A stretch of DNA of 64,000 nucleotides, taken from positions 310,001 through 374,000 of the forward strand of contig NZ_VNHS01000001.1 of the NCBI RefSeq assembly GCF_008124765.1, written 5' to 3'. Positions 26,409 through 34,717 of this stretch are shown one piece after another. Within the stretch, counting starts at the first letter, position 1. Every line of letters begins with the position of its first letter. Under the pieces are notes generated by a model. It searched no databases and was not told the origin of the DNA. It saw nothing but the letters and a program-made list of their open reading frames with translations. This stretch comes from Paenibacillus methanolicus. Its GTDB lineage: Bacteria > Bacillota > Bacilli > Paenibacillales > Paenibacillaceae. Both the position numbers and the translations under genes were made by a program.

Positions 26409-27857
26409 ATGCGCATGAAAAAACTCGGAATCGCGGCGACGATCGGAATGCTGGCTTTCTCGGCGGCTGCCTGCAGCGGCGGAAGCGGCAACAACGGCAA
26501 TAACGGCAATAACGGCGGCAATGGCGGAAGCGGCAATCCGCCGGCTACCGAAGCGGCCGGGAATAAGGAGCCCGCAGGCGGGAACGAGGCGAAGCCGCAG
26601 GAGAGCGGGAAGAAGGTCAAGCTGTCCTATTGGACGGGCGACCGACACGACCAGGACTACATTACGGAAGTCGTCAAATCGTTCAACGCGTCCAGCGCGG
26701 ACAACATCGAGATCGAGCTGGTCGTGAAGACCGACGACTTCAATCAAGCGATCGACCTCGCCTATGCTTCCGGCCAAGCGCCGGACCTGATCCGCGTAAA
26801 GGAGAACACGATTCAGGCGTGGGCCAAGAAAGGATATCTGGAGCCGATCGACGGCTATCTATCCGACGAGCTGAAGCAGAAGTTCCCGGCGATTCCGGAT
26901 TTCAACCAAATCGACGGGAAGCTGTATTCGCTGCCGAACTATGGTTCAACGCTGAGACTCGTGTACAACAAGGATTTGTTCGCCAAAGCGGGCGTCGCCG
27001 CTCCGCCGAAGACGCTCGACGAAATGGTCGAGACGGCGAAGAAGCTGACCGAAGCGGGCAAGGCCGAAGGCGCCTACGGGTTCGCGCAGAACTTCAAGAG
27101 CACGCAGAGCGCGCTGTTCCGCTCCGCGCGGGTCATCGCCGAAGCGAACGGGCACGGCGGACTTGGATACGACTTCAAGACGGCGCGCTACGACTGGAGC
27201 AGCTACAAGCCGATCGTCGAGGCGTTCAAGAAGATGGTCGACGACGGCAGCACGATGCCGGGTATGGAGTCGCTCGACATCGACCCGCTGCGCGCGCAGT
27301 TCGCCGAAGGCAAGATCGGCATGTATATCTCGTTCTCGTCCGAGCCGGGCGTCTATCAGAATCAGTTCCCGGCCAAGATCGATTGGGCCGCGGCGCCGGT
27401 GCCGACGACGGACGGGCAAGTGCACGGCAAGACGTCGCTCCTCGGCGGTCAGTGGCTCGCGATCAGCGCGGAGTCGAAGAACAAGGAAGCCGCCTGGAAA
27501 TTCATGCAGTACATGTACGGCGACGACATCTTGAAGGCGTACCAGGAGAAAGGGTTCGGCCTGTCGATGGTGCCGCACATCGCCTCTTCCGCCGGGAAGC
27601 CCGCGATCAACGGCATCGAAGGATTCATGCCGACGGAGAACGACGGCACATGGCCGCTCGAACCGACCTCGGCGCTCAAGCTCGAAGGGATCATGGCGCC
27701 CGACGCCTTCTTCAAGTACATGCTGAGCGGCGGAGATCTGGATGCGATCGTGGACGACTTGAACGCGCGCTACAACGCCGCGTTGGATAAAGCGATCGCC
27801 GCCGGCGAAGTGAAGGCCGAGCCGGATCCGGCGTTCGACCCGATGAAGCTGAAATAA
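26409..27857 (+). CDS. Sugar ABC transporter solute-binding lipoprotein (importer 2)
   Basis: This 482-residue protein has a lipoprotein signal peptide (AAAC, Cys22), an asparagine/glycine-rich linker and a family 1 solute-binding fold (VKLSYWTGDRHDQDYITEVV, KLYSLPNYGSTLRLVYNKDLF in part, EAAWKFMQYMYG). It delivers a sugar ligand to the two following permeases. The start follows AGGGAGG. A strong hairpin after the gene probably trims the transcript so that more binding protein than permease is made. The ligand is likely related to the heparinase and GH106-like substrates encoded downstream. Confidence 0.92.
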   Translation: MRMKKLGIAATIGMLAFSAAACSGGSGNNGNNGNNGGNGGSGNPPATEAAGNKEPAGGNEAKPQESGKKVKLSYWTGDRHDQDYITEVVKSFNASSADNIEIELVVKTDDFNQAIDLAYASGQAPDLIRVKENTIQAWAKKGYLEPIDGYLSDELKQKFPAIPDFNQIDGKLYSLPNYGSTLRLVYNKDLFAKAGVAAPPKTLDEMVETAKKLTEAGKAEGAYGFAQNFKSTQSALFRSARVIAEANGHGGLGYDFKTARYDWSSYKPIVEAFKKMVDDGSTMPGMESLDIDPLRAQFAEGKIGMYISFSSEPGVYQNQFPAKIDWAAAPVPTTDGQVHGKTSLLGGQWLAISAESKNKEAAWKFMQYMYGDDILKAYQEKGFGLSMVPHIASSAGKPAINGIEGFMPTENDGTWPLEPTSALKLEGIMAPDAFFKYMLSGGDLDAIVDDLNARYNAALDKAIAAGEVKAEPDPAFDPMKLK

Positions 27858-27871
27858 AGAGCTTATTCATA

Positions 27872-27906
27872 GGAGCGCCGCGTGCCGCGGGCGGCGCTCC
27901 TTTCTT
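27872..27906 (+). terminator. Intra-operon hairpin between binding protein and permease genes
   Basis: GGAGCGCCGC pairs with GCGGCGCTCC around a 9-10-base loop and is followed by TTTCTT. It lies inside an operon, so it probably causes partial termination or stabilises the upstream message. Confidence 0.75.
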
Positions 27907-27942
27907 AATGTCAAAAAACGCTTGCGGCAAGGAGGTTTACCT

Positions 27943-28842
27943 ATGCTTCGGCTGCGTCAAACGGGCTTTTCGTATCTGTTTCTGTTCCCCAGCTTCCTGC
28001 TGACGGCCGTCCTCGGCCTCTATCCGATCGGCTGGGCGATCTGGTACATGTTCTTCGATTACAAGGGATACGGAGAAGCGTCGTTCGTCGGCCTCGCCAA
28101 CTTCGAGCGGCTGGCGCGCGATGCGCAATACTGGGATTCGGTCGTCAACACGTTCGTCTACGCGGGCGGGAAGCTGGCGATTACGATCCCGCTCAGCCTG
28201 GCGCTTGCGGTCATTCTGAATCGCGCCTTCCGGGGACGGAGCCTGCTGCGGGCGGTCATTTTCCTCCCGACGATCATCAGCTCCGCCGTCATGGCCGTCG
28301 TCTTCTACATGCTGTTCAACTCCTACAACGGCCTGCTCAATCAATACTTGCTCAAGCTGAACCTGATCCCGGAGCGGATCGATTGGCTGGGGCCGGACCA
28401 TGCCATGCTGACGACGATTCTGATCGCCGTCTGGGGCGCGGTGGGCAACTATATGCTGCTGTTCCTGGCCGGCTTGCAAAATATTCCGCAGGACGTCTAC
28501 GAAAGCGCGTCGATCGACGGCGCCAACGGGCGGCAGCAGTTCTGGCACTTGACGGTGCCGATGCTCGGCCCCGTGCTGCAGATCGTCATCATGCTGGCGA
28601 TCATCAACTCGCTCAAGGGGTACGAGAGCATTATGGTGCTCACCGACGGCGGGCCGATCGGCAAGACGGAGGTCATGTTCCTGTACGTCTACAAGCTGTT
28701 CTTCCCGACGCCATCGGCTTCCTTCACGGCCGATCAGCAGTTCGGCTACGGCAGCGCGGTCGGCTTCGCGACGGCCGTCATCGTCGGCATCGTGACGCTG
28801 CTCTACCATCTCTTATCCCGACGCTTGAACAAACTACAGTAA
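27943..28842 (+). CDS. ABC transporter permease, MalF/UgpA type (importer 2)
   Basis: This 299-residue protein has six membrane segments and an EAA loop (ESASIDGANGRQQFWHLTVP). The N-terminus (FSYLFLFPSFLLTAVLGLYPIGW in part) is typical of the group. The start at 27943 follows CAAGGAGG with eight-base spacing. It pairs with the next permease, 13 bases downstream. Transcription must read through the hairpin at 27872-27906. Confidence 0.93.
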   Translation: MLRLRQTGFSYLFLFPSFLLTAVLGLYPIGWAIWYMFFDYKGYGEASFVGLANFERLARDAQYWDSVVNTFVYAGGKLAITIPLSLALAVILNRAFRGRSLLRAVIFLPTIISSAVMAVVFYMLFNSYNGLLNQYLLKLNLIPERIDWLGPDHAMLTTILIAVWGAVGNYMLLFLAGLQNIPQDVYESASIDGANGRQQFWHLTVPMLGPVLQIVIMLAIINSLKGYESIMVLTDGGPIGKTEVMFLYVYKLFFPTPSASFTADQQFGYGSAVGFATAVIVGIVTLLYHLLSRRLNKLQ

Positions 28843-28855
28843 GGAGGGGTGCCCG

Positions 28856-29740
28856 ATGACGAATTCGTCGGCTTACGCGCAATCCGGGCAGCCATTCCGC
28901 CTTCGCCTGGCCGGGCGCTGGGGAGGGCGGCTGCTCATCGGCTTGTTCCTGCTCGTCATCGCCGGTCTGATTCTCTTCCCGCTCGTCGTCACCGGCTTCG
29001 GCTCGCTCATGACGAACGCCGAGATTACGGCGGGCGGGAAGCTCATTCCGGCCAAGTGGCAGTTTATCAATTATAAAGAGGCTTGGGTGCAGGCGAACTT
29101 CTCGCGGTTTCTGTGGAACAGCCTGTTCCTGAGCGCGGCTTCCACGGTGGGGACGCTCATCGTCGCCTCGATGGCGGCCTACGTCGTGGAGCGGATGACG
29201 TTCCCGGGCAAGGCGCTGTTCGTCGGCCTGCAGGCGTCGACGATGTTCATCTCGATCGGCGCCGTCGTGCTCCGGCCGCAATTCCAACTCATGGTCAAGC
29301 TGCATCTGCATACGACGCTATGGGGCGTCGTGCTCATTCTGATCAGCGCGCACGCGTATATTTTCTTCATCCTGCTCAGCTTCCTCAAGGGATTGTCGCG
29401 GGAGCTGGACGAAGCCGCGAGGATCGACGGCTGCTCGAACGCGGGCATTTACTGGCGGATCATCCTGCCGCTGCTTCGTCCGGCGCTCGGCGTCGGCGCG
29501 CTGTTCACGTTCTGCGGGGCGTGGAACGAATATTTGCGTCCGCTCGTGTTCACGCTCAACAACCCGGAGTTGCAGACGCTGACGGTCGGCTTGTCCTATC
29601 TGCGTTATGGCCCGACGGCGGCCGTGCAGACCCATTACATGTTCGCCGGCGCCTGCTTGTCCATTTTGCCGCTGCTGCTGGCTTACGCGGTCGCGAACCG
29701 GTCGTTCATGCAAATGACGGCGGGCTCGCTGAAAGGGTAG
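28856..29740 (+). CDS. ABC transporter permease, MalG/UgpE type (importer 2)
   Basis: This 294-residue protein has six membrane segments, an EAA loop (EAARIDGCSNAGIYWRIILP) and the C-terminal GSLKG typical of the MalG group. The start follows AAGGAGGGG. It is followed at once by the heparinase-like gene (12 bases to the preferred ATG), so uptake and degradation genes are on one transcript. Confidence 0.93.
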   Translation: MTNSSAYAQSGQPFRLRLAGRWGGRLLIGLFLLVIAGLILFPLVVTGFGSLMTNAEITAGGKLIPAKWQFINYKEAWVQANFSRFLWNSLFLSAASTVGTLIVASMAAYVVERMTFPGKALFVGLQASTMFISIGAVVLRPQFQLMVKLHLHTTLWGVVLILISAHAYIFFILLSFLKGLSRELDEAARIDGCSNAGIYWRIILPLLRPALGVGALFTFCGAWNEYLRPLVFTLNNPELQTLTVGLSYLRYGPTAAVQTHYMFAGACLSILPLLLAYAVANRSFMQMTAGSLKG

Positions 29741-29752
29741 GTGGCGCAACAC

Positions 29753-31885
29753 ATGCTGGAGATAAGACGCGAGAAACTGCGCGCGAACGGACGATCGCCG
29801 CACTTCCGGGCCGCGCTGGCCAGACTGCGAACGGAAACGGCGGAGGCGGCGCGAATCGGCGAAGTCGATTTTGCGGGCGCGAGGGGGCAGTGGACGCATC
29901 TCTACCACTGCCACGCGGACGGCGCGGCGCTTCGATTCGATTGGGAGCAGCCCGGCTGCCACGTCTGCCCCCTATGCGGAACGGTCTACGCTGGCGAGCC
30001 GTTCGACGGCTGCTGGATATCGATCGCCCATAACCGGATCGCCAAGGCGGTCTATCACGCGGCGTTGCTTCACGCCATTGAGCCGGACGAAGCGCTGGCG
30101 ACGACGGCCAAGCGGTATATGCTCGAATACGCGGAACATTATTCCGATTACGCCGTACACGGCGAAATCCCGTACAACGGTCCCGGGAAACTGTTCGCCC
30201 AGACGCTGGACGAAGCGCATTGGATGCTGGATCTGGCCGCAGGCTATTCGCTGCTGAGCGGGGAGCTCGCCGAGGAGGAGAATTCGCGCATTCGCGCCGG
30301 GTTGCTCGCGCCATGCGCCGAATTCCTGATCGCGCATAAGGAGATGCAAATTCATAACCACGCCGTTCTCATTACGTCGGCGATCGGGGCGCTCGGCATT
30401 CTGCTCGGCGACGACGCGGTCGCGTCGGCCGGGTTGGACGGCGAATACGGCCTCCGGGATCAGATTGCGCGCGGCATTCTCGGAGACGGCTTCTGGTACG
30501 AAGGAAGTTTTACGTACCACTTCTATGCGCTGCGGGCACTTCTTAGCTTCTCGCTTCTCGCGGAAGGCACCGCCTGGGACGTGAGGAATAGCGCGCAGCT
30601 GAAGGCGATGTTCGATTTCCCGCTGCGCGTCGTGCTGCCCGGCGGCCGTCTGCCGGCTCTGAACGATTCGGGGCCGTCCGAGCTGCTGGTCGCTTATGCG
30701 AGCTTATACGAGGCGGGATTAGACTTTTACGGAGATACGCGTCATAGATTGCTCCTGCAAGAGGCTTATTACGGACAAGAGGCGGGACGGGCGGCGTGCA
30801 ACGAGGAAGGATGCGTGACCTTCCAAGCTCGCGATTCATTGGAAGCGCTGTTATACGGTGGCGAACTACCGGATACGGAAGCTGAAACAGGCAGCGTATT
30901 ACAAGCATGGACGGAACGTTCCTTTACGTCGGCGGAGAGCGGCCTGACCAAGCTTGTCCGTCCCGCGGGCTGGCATGCGCTCCTGAAGCACGGGCCGTTC
31001 GGCGGCGAGCACGATCATCTGGACCGACTCGGGCTTCAGCTCGGTTACGAAGGGCGTCCGGTCTTGACCGATCCGGGAACGACGGCGTACGGCGTGCCTG
31101 CCCACTACGGCTGGTTCAAGCATACGCTCGCGCACAACGCGCCGAGCGTTGGCGGTTTCGACCAACCTCCCCGCGACGGGCGGCTCGCGCAGGCGCACGA
31201 TCGCGCATGGGGGACATGGGCGGAGTCCGCGGTCGATTGGACGGAGTACGGTTACCGCATGCAATCGAGCATCTTTCTTCCCGAGGAGCTCTGCCCTTGG
31301 GATGAACGCCCGTATGCGGGCGTAACGTTCCGCCGCATCGTCGCGCTCGCGGACGACCTGGCGCTTGACGTCGTGCTGGCGGAAGCCTTGGAAGCGCGCG
31401 AATTTTGCCTTGCGCAGCATATCGCCGGCGAATGGGAAGTCCCTTGCGACGCGTGGCTCCCGAATTATCACGCATTCGGCGCGATCGACGGACGTTGGCT
31501 GAGCGCGCATCGGGGCCGCATGTCCGGGCCGCGAGAGACGCTGCGCGCCAAGCTGCGGGCAGGCGGGCGCATGCGGCTGGACGGCTGGTGCTCCGTACCG
31601 TCGTCGATGTCGCTCGCGGATACGCCGGATAATCCGCCGACCGCATCAAGGGCAACGCTCATCCGCTCCACGCAAGCGGTTCGTACGGCGATGTTCGTCC
31701 ACGCCTACCGATTCGAGGACGAACAAGCCGAACCCGCCGCCTCCGCCCCAAAGGAAGGACTGGACGTGTCGCCGACCGAAGACGGCGGTTGGCGAATCGA
31801 ACTGCGAACGGGAGGCGGCGCGCGTCGATTCCGCTTGCATTGGCATGATACGTCGGCCGAATTCGGCATGACGGACGACCTATGA
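29753..31885 (+). CDS. Heparinase II/III family polysaccharide lyase-like protein
   Basis: This protein of about 710 residues has the two-part architecture of heparinase II/III and related alginate/chondroitin lyases: an N-terminal alpha/alpha toroid (about residues 80-400) and a C-terminal beta-sandwich. Likely active-site positions are the His-rich stretches MQIHNHAVL, GSFTYHFYA and HGPFGGEHDHLD. These enzymes cleave uronic-acid-containing chains by beta-elimination. No signal peptide is visible, so the substrate is probably imported oligosaccharide. I prefer ATG 29753, eight bases after GGTAGGTGG; a GTG at 29741 is also in frame. Cysteines HVCPLCGTVY near residue 70 look like a zinc-knuckle pair. 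Confidence 0.87.
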   Translation: MLEIRREKLRANGRSPHFRAALARLRTETAEAARIGEVDFAGARGQWTHLYHCHADGAALRFDWEQPGCHVCPLCGTVYAGEPFDGCWISIAHNRIAKAVYHAALLHAIEPDEALATTAKRYMLEYAEHYSDYAVHGEIPYNGPGKLFAQTLDEAHWMLDLAAGYSLLSGELAEEENSRIRAGLLAPCAEFLIAHKEMQIHNHAVLITSAIGALGILLGDDAVASAGLDGEYGLRDQIARGILGDGFWYEGSFTYHFYALRALLSFSLLAEGTAWDVRNSAQLKAMFDFPLRVVLPGGRLPALNDSGPSELLVAYASLYEAGLDFYGDTRHRLLLQEAYYGQEAGRAACNEEGCVTFQARDSLEALLYGGELPDTEAETGSVLQAWTERSFTSAESGLTKLVRPAGWHALLKHGPFGGEHDHLDRLGLQLGYEGRPVLTDPGTTAYGVPAHYGWFKHTLAHNAPSVGGFDQPPRDGRLAQAHDRAWGTWAESAVDWTEYGYRMQSSIFLPEELCPWDERPYAGVTFRRIVALADDLALDVVLAEALEAREFCLAQHIAGEWEVPCDAWLPNYHAFGAIDGRWLSAHRGRMSGPRETLRAKLRAGGRMRLDGWCSVPSSMSLADTPDNPPTASRATLIRSTQAVRTAMFVHAYRFEDEQAEPAASAPKEGLDVSPTEDGGWRIELRTGGGARRFRLHWHDTSAEFGMTDDL

Positions 31886-31909
31886 AGGCATCAGAGAGGA
31901 GCGAAGCAG

Positions 31910-32257
31910 GTGGATAAGGAAGAATGGCAACAAGCGGAGCCCGGGGTCAAACGGCGCATCTTTCGCCCGGGCGATTCGATCATGATGATGGAGGTGCATT
32001 TCGAATCGGGGGCGGAAGGTTACGAGCACGACCATTCGCATGAACAGCTGACCTATTGTTTGCGAGGGCGCTTCGAATTTCGAATCGGCGGACGGCCGCA
32101 TCCGCTCGAGCAAGGCGAGACGCTGTTCATCCCCGGCGGCGCGCGACATGGCGTTCGGGCGCTGGAGGCGGGCGCGCTGCTTGACGCGTTCACGCCACTC
32201 CGCGCGGACCTGCTGCGGTCCTCCGGCTGGACGGATCAGACGGTGCAGGACGTATGA
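31910..32257 (+). CDS. Small cupin-domain protein
   Basis: This 115-residue single cupin has motif 1 as HDHSHEQLTYCLRGRFEF (metal-binding histidines and glutamate) and motif 2 as PGGARHGVRAL. Similar small cupins bind sugars, uronates or 5-keto-4-deoxyuronate, so a role in handling the unsaturated uronate from the lyase next door is plausible. A GTG start at 31910 follows GAGAGGAG. The stop codon overlaps the ATG of the GH106-like gene (ATGA), so the two are coupled. Confidence 0.88.
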   Translation: MDKEEWQQAEPGVKRRIFRPGDSIMMMEVHFESGAEGYEHDHSHEQLTYCLRGRFEFRIGGRPHPLEQGETLFIPGGARHGVRALEAGALLDAFTPLRADLLRSSGWTDQTVQDV

Positions 32258-34716
32258 ACAAGGAACTGACCTTTTTATCGTTCTGGGCGATCAACGGCGG
32301 CCTTGATGCGACGAACTTGAACAGCCGGCTTGACGCGATTCGGGCTTCCGGTTTCGACGGCGTCGTCTTTCATCCGAGGCGATACCCGAATCAGCCGCCG
32401 TATTTGAGCAGCGCTTATTTCGACGGCGTATCCGAGATCATCCTTCACGCCAGATCGATCGGCTTGCGATTCTGGATCTACGATGAGAACGGCTGGCCGT
32501 CCGGCATCGCCGGAGGCGAGGTGCTCAGGCAGCTTCCGGGCAGCCGTTGCGAGTGGATCGAATGGCGGGAGGCAGACGGCCAGGGCAAGATCGCGTTCGG
32601 CTCGAAGCAAGCGGTTAATTCGTTGGATGAAGCGGCGACGGCGCTGTTCATTCGCCTGACGTACGACGGCTACCGGCTGGGTCTGCATCCGGAAGCGTTC
32701 GCGCACGTCGAGGGATTCTTCTCCGACGAGGTCGCGTTCCTGGATGGGCACGGTCTGACGCTCAAGACGGGCGCCGTGCCGTGGGATCTACGGCTGCCGG
32801 AGCGGTATCTGGCACGATACGGTGAACGGCTCGAGCCGCAGCTGCCGCTGCTGTTCACGGCGGGCGAAGGTGACGGCCGGCTGCGGAGCCGTTACTGGGA
32901 GTTGATGAGCGACCTGCTGGCCGAGAGCTTCTATCGGCCGGTCGCCGACTGGTGCGCGGCGCACGGCAAGCGGTTCACCGCGCACTTGAAGGCGGAGGAG
33001 CATCCTTATTTTCAGCTTTCGTACAGCGGATCTTGCCTCGAGCTGCTGAGGCAGGTGGAGACGCCGGCGATCGACGCGCTGGAGCGCTATCCCGGCAACG
33101 ACTACTATCCGATGCTTGCCCGTTCGGTCGCCATGCAGCAGGGCAGAGGCGGCGCGCTGGCCGAAGCGATGGGCGGGGGCGGATGGGGCGTCAATCCCGA
33201 GACGTTCGAGACTTACGCGTTATGGCTTGCCGGACATGGCATCGACACGTTCGTCGTCCATCTTCAGCAGGATCGGCTCGATACGCAGGCGATCCAGGAT
33301 TGGCCTCCTTCCATGCCGGCCCACATGACGTGGCGGGAGGCGTTCCCTTCGCTGCTGCGGTCGATCCAAGCGAAGGCCGCGCGGATGCCGGATCTCTCGG
33401 ACGACCCGGAGCTGTTGATCGTCATGCCGACGCGCGGCGTCATGGCCGGCTTCGAGCCGCGGGAAGCGGCGGGTATGAACGAGCACGACGGCTCGCGGGC
33501 GCCGGATACGAAGGCGGCCGCGATCAGCCTGGCGGCCGTGCGGCTCGTAGAGGCAGTCCACCGGGCCGGCATTCACGCCGAGCTGTCCGAGGAACGAACG
33601 GTGGAGCGGGATGGACGCCTTTCGGAAGGCATGCTTCGCATCGGACATCGCGCTTATCGCCGCGTGCTGCTGGCGGATGGCTGCGCATGGTCGGACGAAG
33701 GGCTGCCTGACCGGCTTCGGCGCGCAGGCGTTCAGGTGATGGGACCGGACGAATGGCAAAGCCTTTCGGCGAAGCGAGGAGAAAGCGCGTCGTCTCGATC
33801 CGCTCCGTTCGCGGCTGCCATGGTCATCCCGCCTCAAAGCGAATGGACCATCAGCAAGCTCCCATCGCCGAACCGTTTGCCGATCGAATGGCGGCAGCTG
33901 AAGGACGGGCGAATCGGCGCCGAGCTCGTCGTCGACCGGATTGGCGAGCTGCCCGGGAGGCTGGAGGTGTTCCTGCACGATCGCGTGGAGTCCTTGCAAG
34001 CGAACGGCCGACGGATCACCTTAAAGCCCTCGGGAGACGGCTATGTCGCGGACTTGGGCGCAGGCGCGGATTTCGAAGCTGCAGCGTCCGATCTCATTCT
34101 CCGTCTGGAGGCCGCCCCGTTGCCGCTCGGCGAACCGATTCCAGCGGCATTCGTTCAAGGCGGATTCGAGGTATGCAGCCGATCGGAGTGGACGGACAAA
34201 GACGGGCGCCAGTTGATGACGGCGGGTCCCCTCGTCCTTGCTCCAATCGACTGCCATTCCGGGCAGAAGGACATGATCCGCGGCGGCTACCCGTTCTGCG
34301 GCGATCCGGTCACGATCGCGAAGACGATCGAGCTTCCGCCCGGCGCACCGGGCCGGCTGCGGCTCGCCGGCCTGCGCGCGGACGCGGCGTTCGTACGGAT
34401 CGGCGATCGTACCGGGCAGTGGTGCTGGGGGCCGGAGTGGATAATCGAGCTCGCCGAGGATGCAACAGGGGTTACGGAAGTAGAGGCTGTGCTGTATCCG
34501 AGCACGTACAATCGATTCGGTCCGCACCGCCATGTCGACGGCGATCGGCATCTGGTCAGCCCGGATCAGTTCAAGGGCGTACGAAATTTCGCCGATCATC
34601 CGGATGCCCCGGCCAGTACGCTCGGCGCGCATTGGCACGCCGTTAAGTGGGAGTGGGATGGACAGATCGAGCTGCTTGCGCATGACGATCAATTCCAAGC
34701 AAAGGCGGGTTCCTAA
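32254..34716 (+). CDS. GH106-like glycoside hydrolase (alpha-L-rhamnosidase-related)
   Basis: This 820-residue cytoplasmic-looking protein has the hallmark WIYDENGWPSGIAGGEV near residue 80 and the FFSDEVAF segment near 160, both typical of GH106 alpha-L-rhamnosidases and close relatives. The N-terminal half is a TIM barrel and the C-terminal half is beta-sandwich, with a GH2-like sugar-binding end (AFVRIGDRTGQWCWGPEW). It is shorter than many GH106 enzymes (often about 1000 residues). It is coupled to the cupin gene by an ATGA overlap. Function as a rhamnosidase is inferred from motifs; a different glycosidase activity is possible. Confidence 0.75.
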   Translation: MNKELTFLSFWAINGGLDATNLNSRLDAIRASGFDGVVFHPRRYPNQPPYLSSAYFDGVSEIILHARSIGLRFWIYDENGWPSGIAGGEVLRQLPGSRCEWIEWREADGQGKIAFGSKQAVNSLDEAATALFIRLTYDGYRLGLHPEAFAHVEGFFSDEVAFLDGHGLTLKTGAVPWDLRLPERYLARYGERLEPQLPLLFTAGEGDGRLRSRYWELMSDLLAESFYRPVADWCAAHGKRFTAHLKAEEHPYFQLSYSGSCLELLRQVETPAIDALERYPGNDYYPMLARSVAMQQGRGGALAEAMGGGGWGVNPETFETYALWLAGHGIDTFVVHLQQDRLDTQAIQDWPPSMPAHMTWREAFPSLLRSIQAKAARMPDLSDDPELLIVMPTRGVMAGFEPREAAGMNEHDGSRAPDTKAAAISLAAVRLVEAVHRAGIHAELSEERTVERDGRLSEGMLRIGHRAYRRVLLADGCAWSDEGLPDRLRRAGVQVMGPDEWQSLSAKRGESASSRSAPFAAAMVIPPQSEWTISKLPSPNRLPIEWRQLKDGRIGAELVVDRIGELPGRLEVFLHDRVESLQANGRRITLKPSGDGYVADLGAGADFEAAASDLILRLEAAPLPLGEPIPAAFVQGGFEVCSRSEWTDKDGRQLMTAGPLVLAPIDCHSGQKDMIRGGYPFCGDPVTIAKTIELPPGAPGRLRLAGLRADAAFVRIGDRTGQWCWGPEWIIELAEDATGVTEVEAVLYPSTYNRFGPHRHVDGDRHLVSPDQFKGVRNFADHPDAPASTLGAHWHAVKWEWDGQIELLAHDDQFQAKAGS

Positions 34717-34717
34717 T

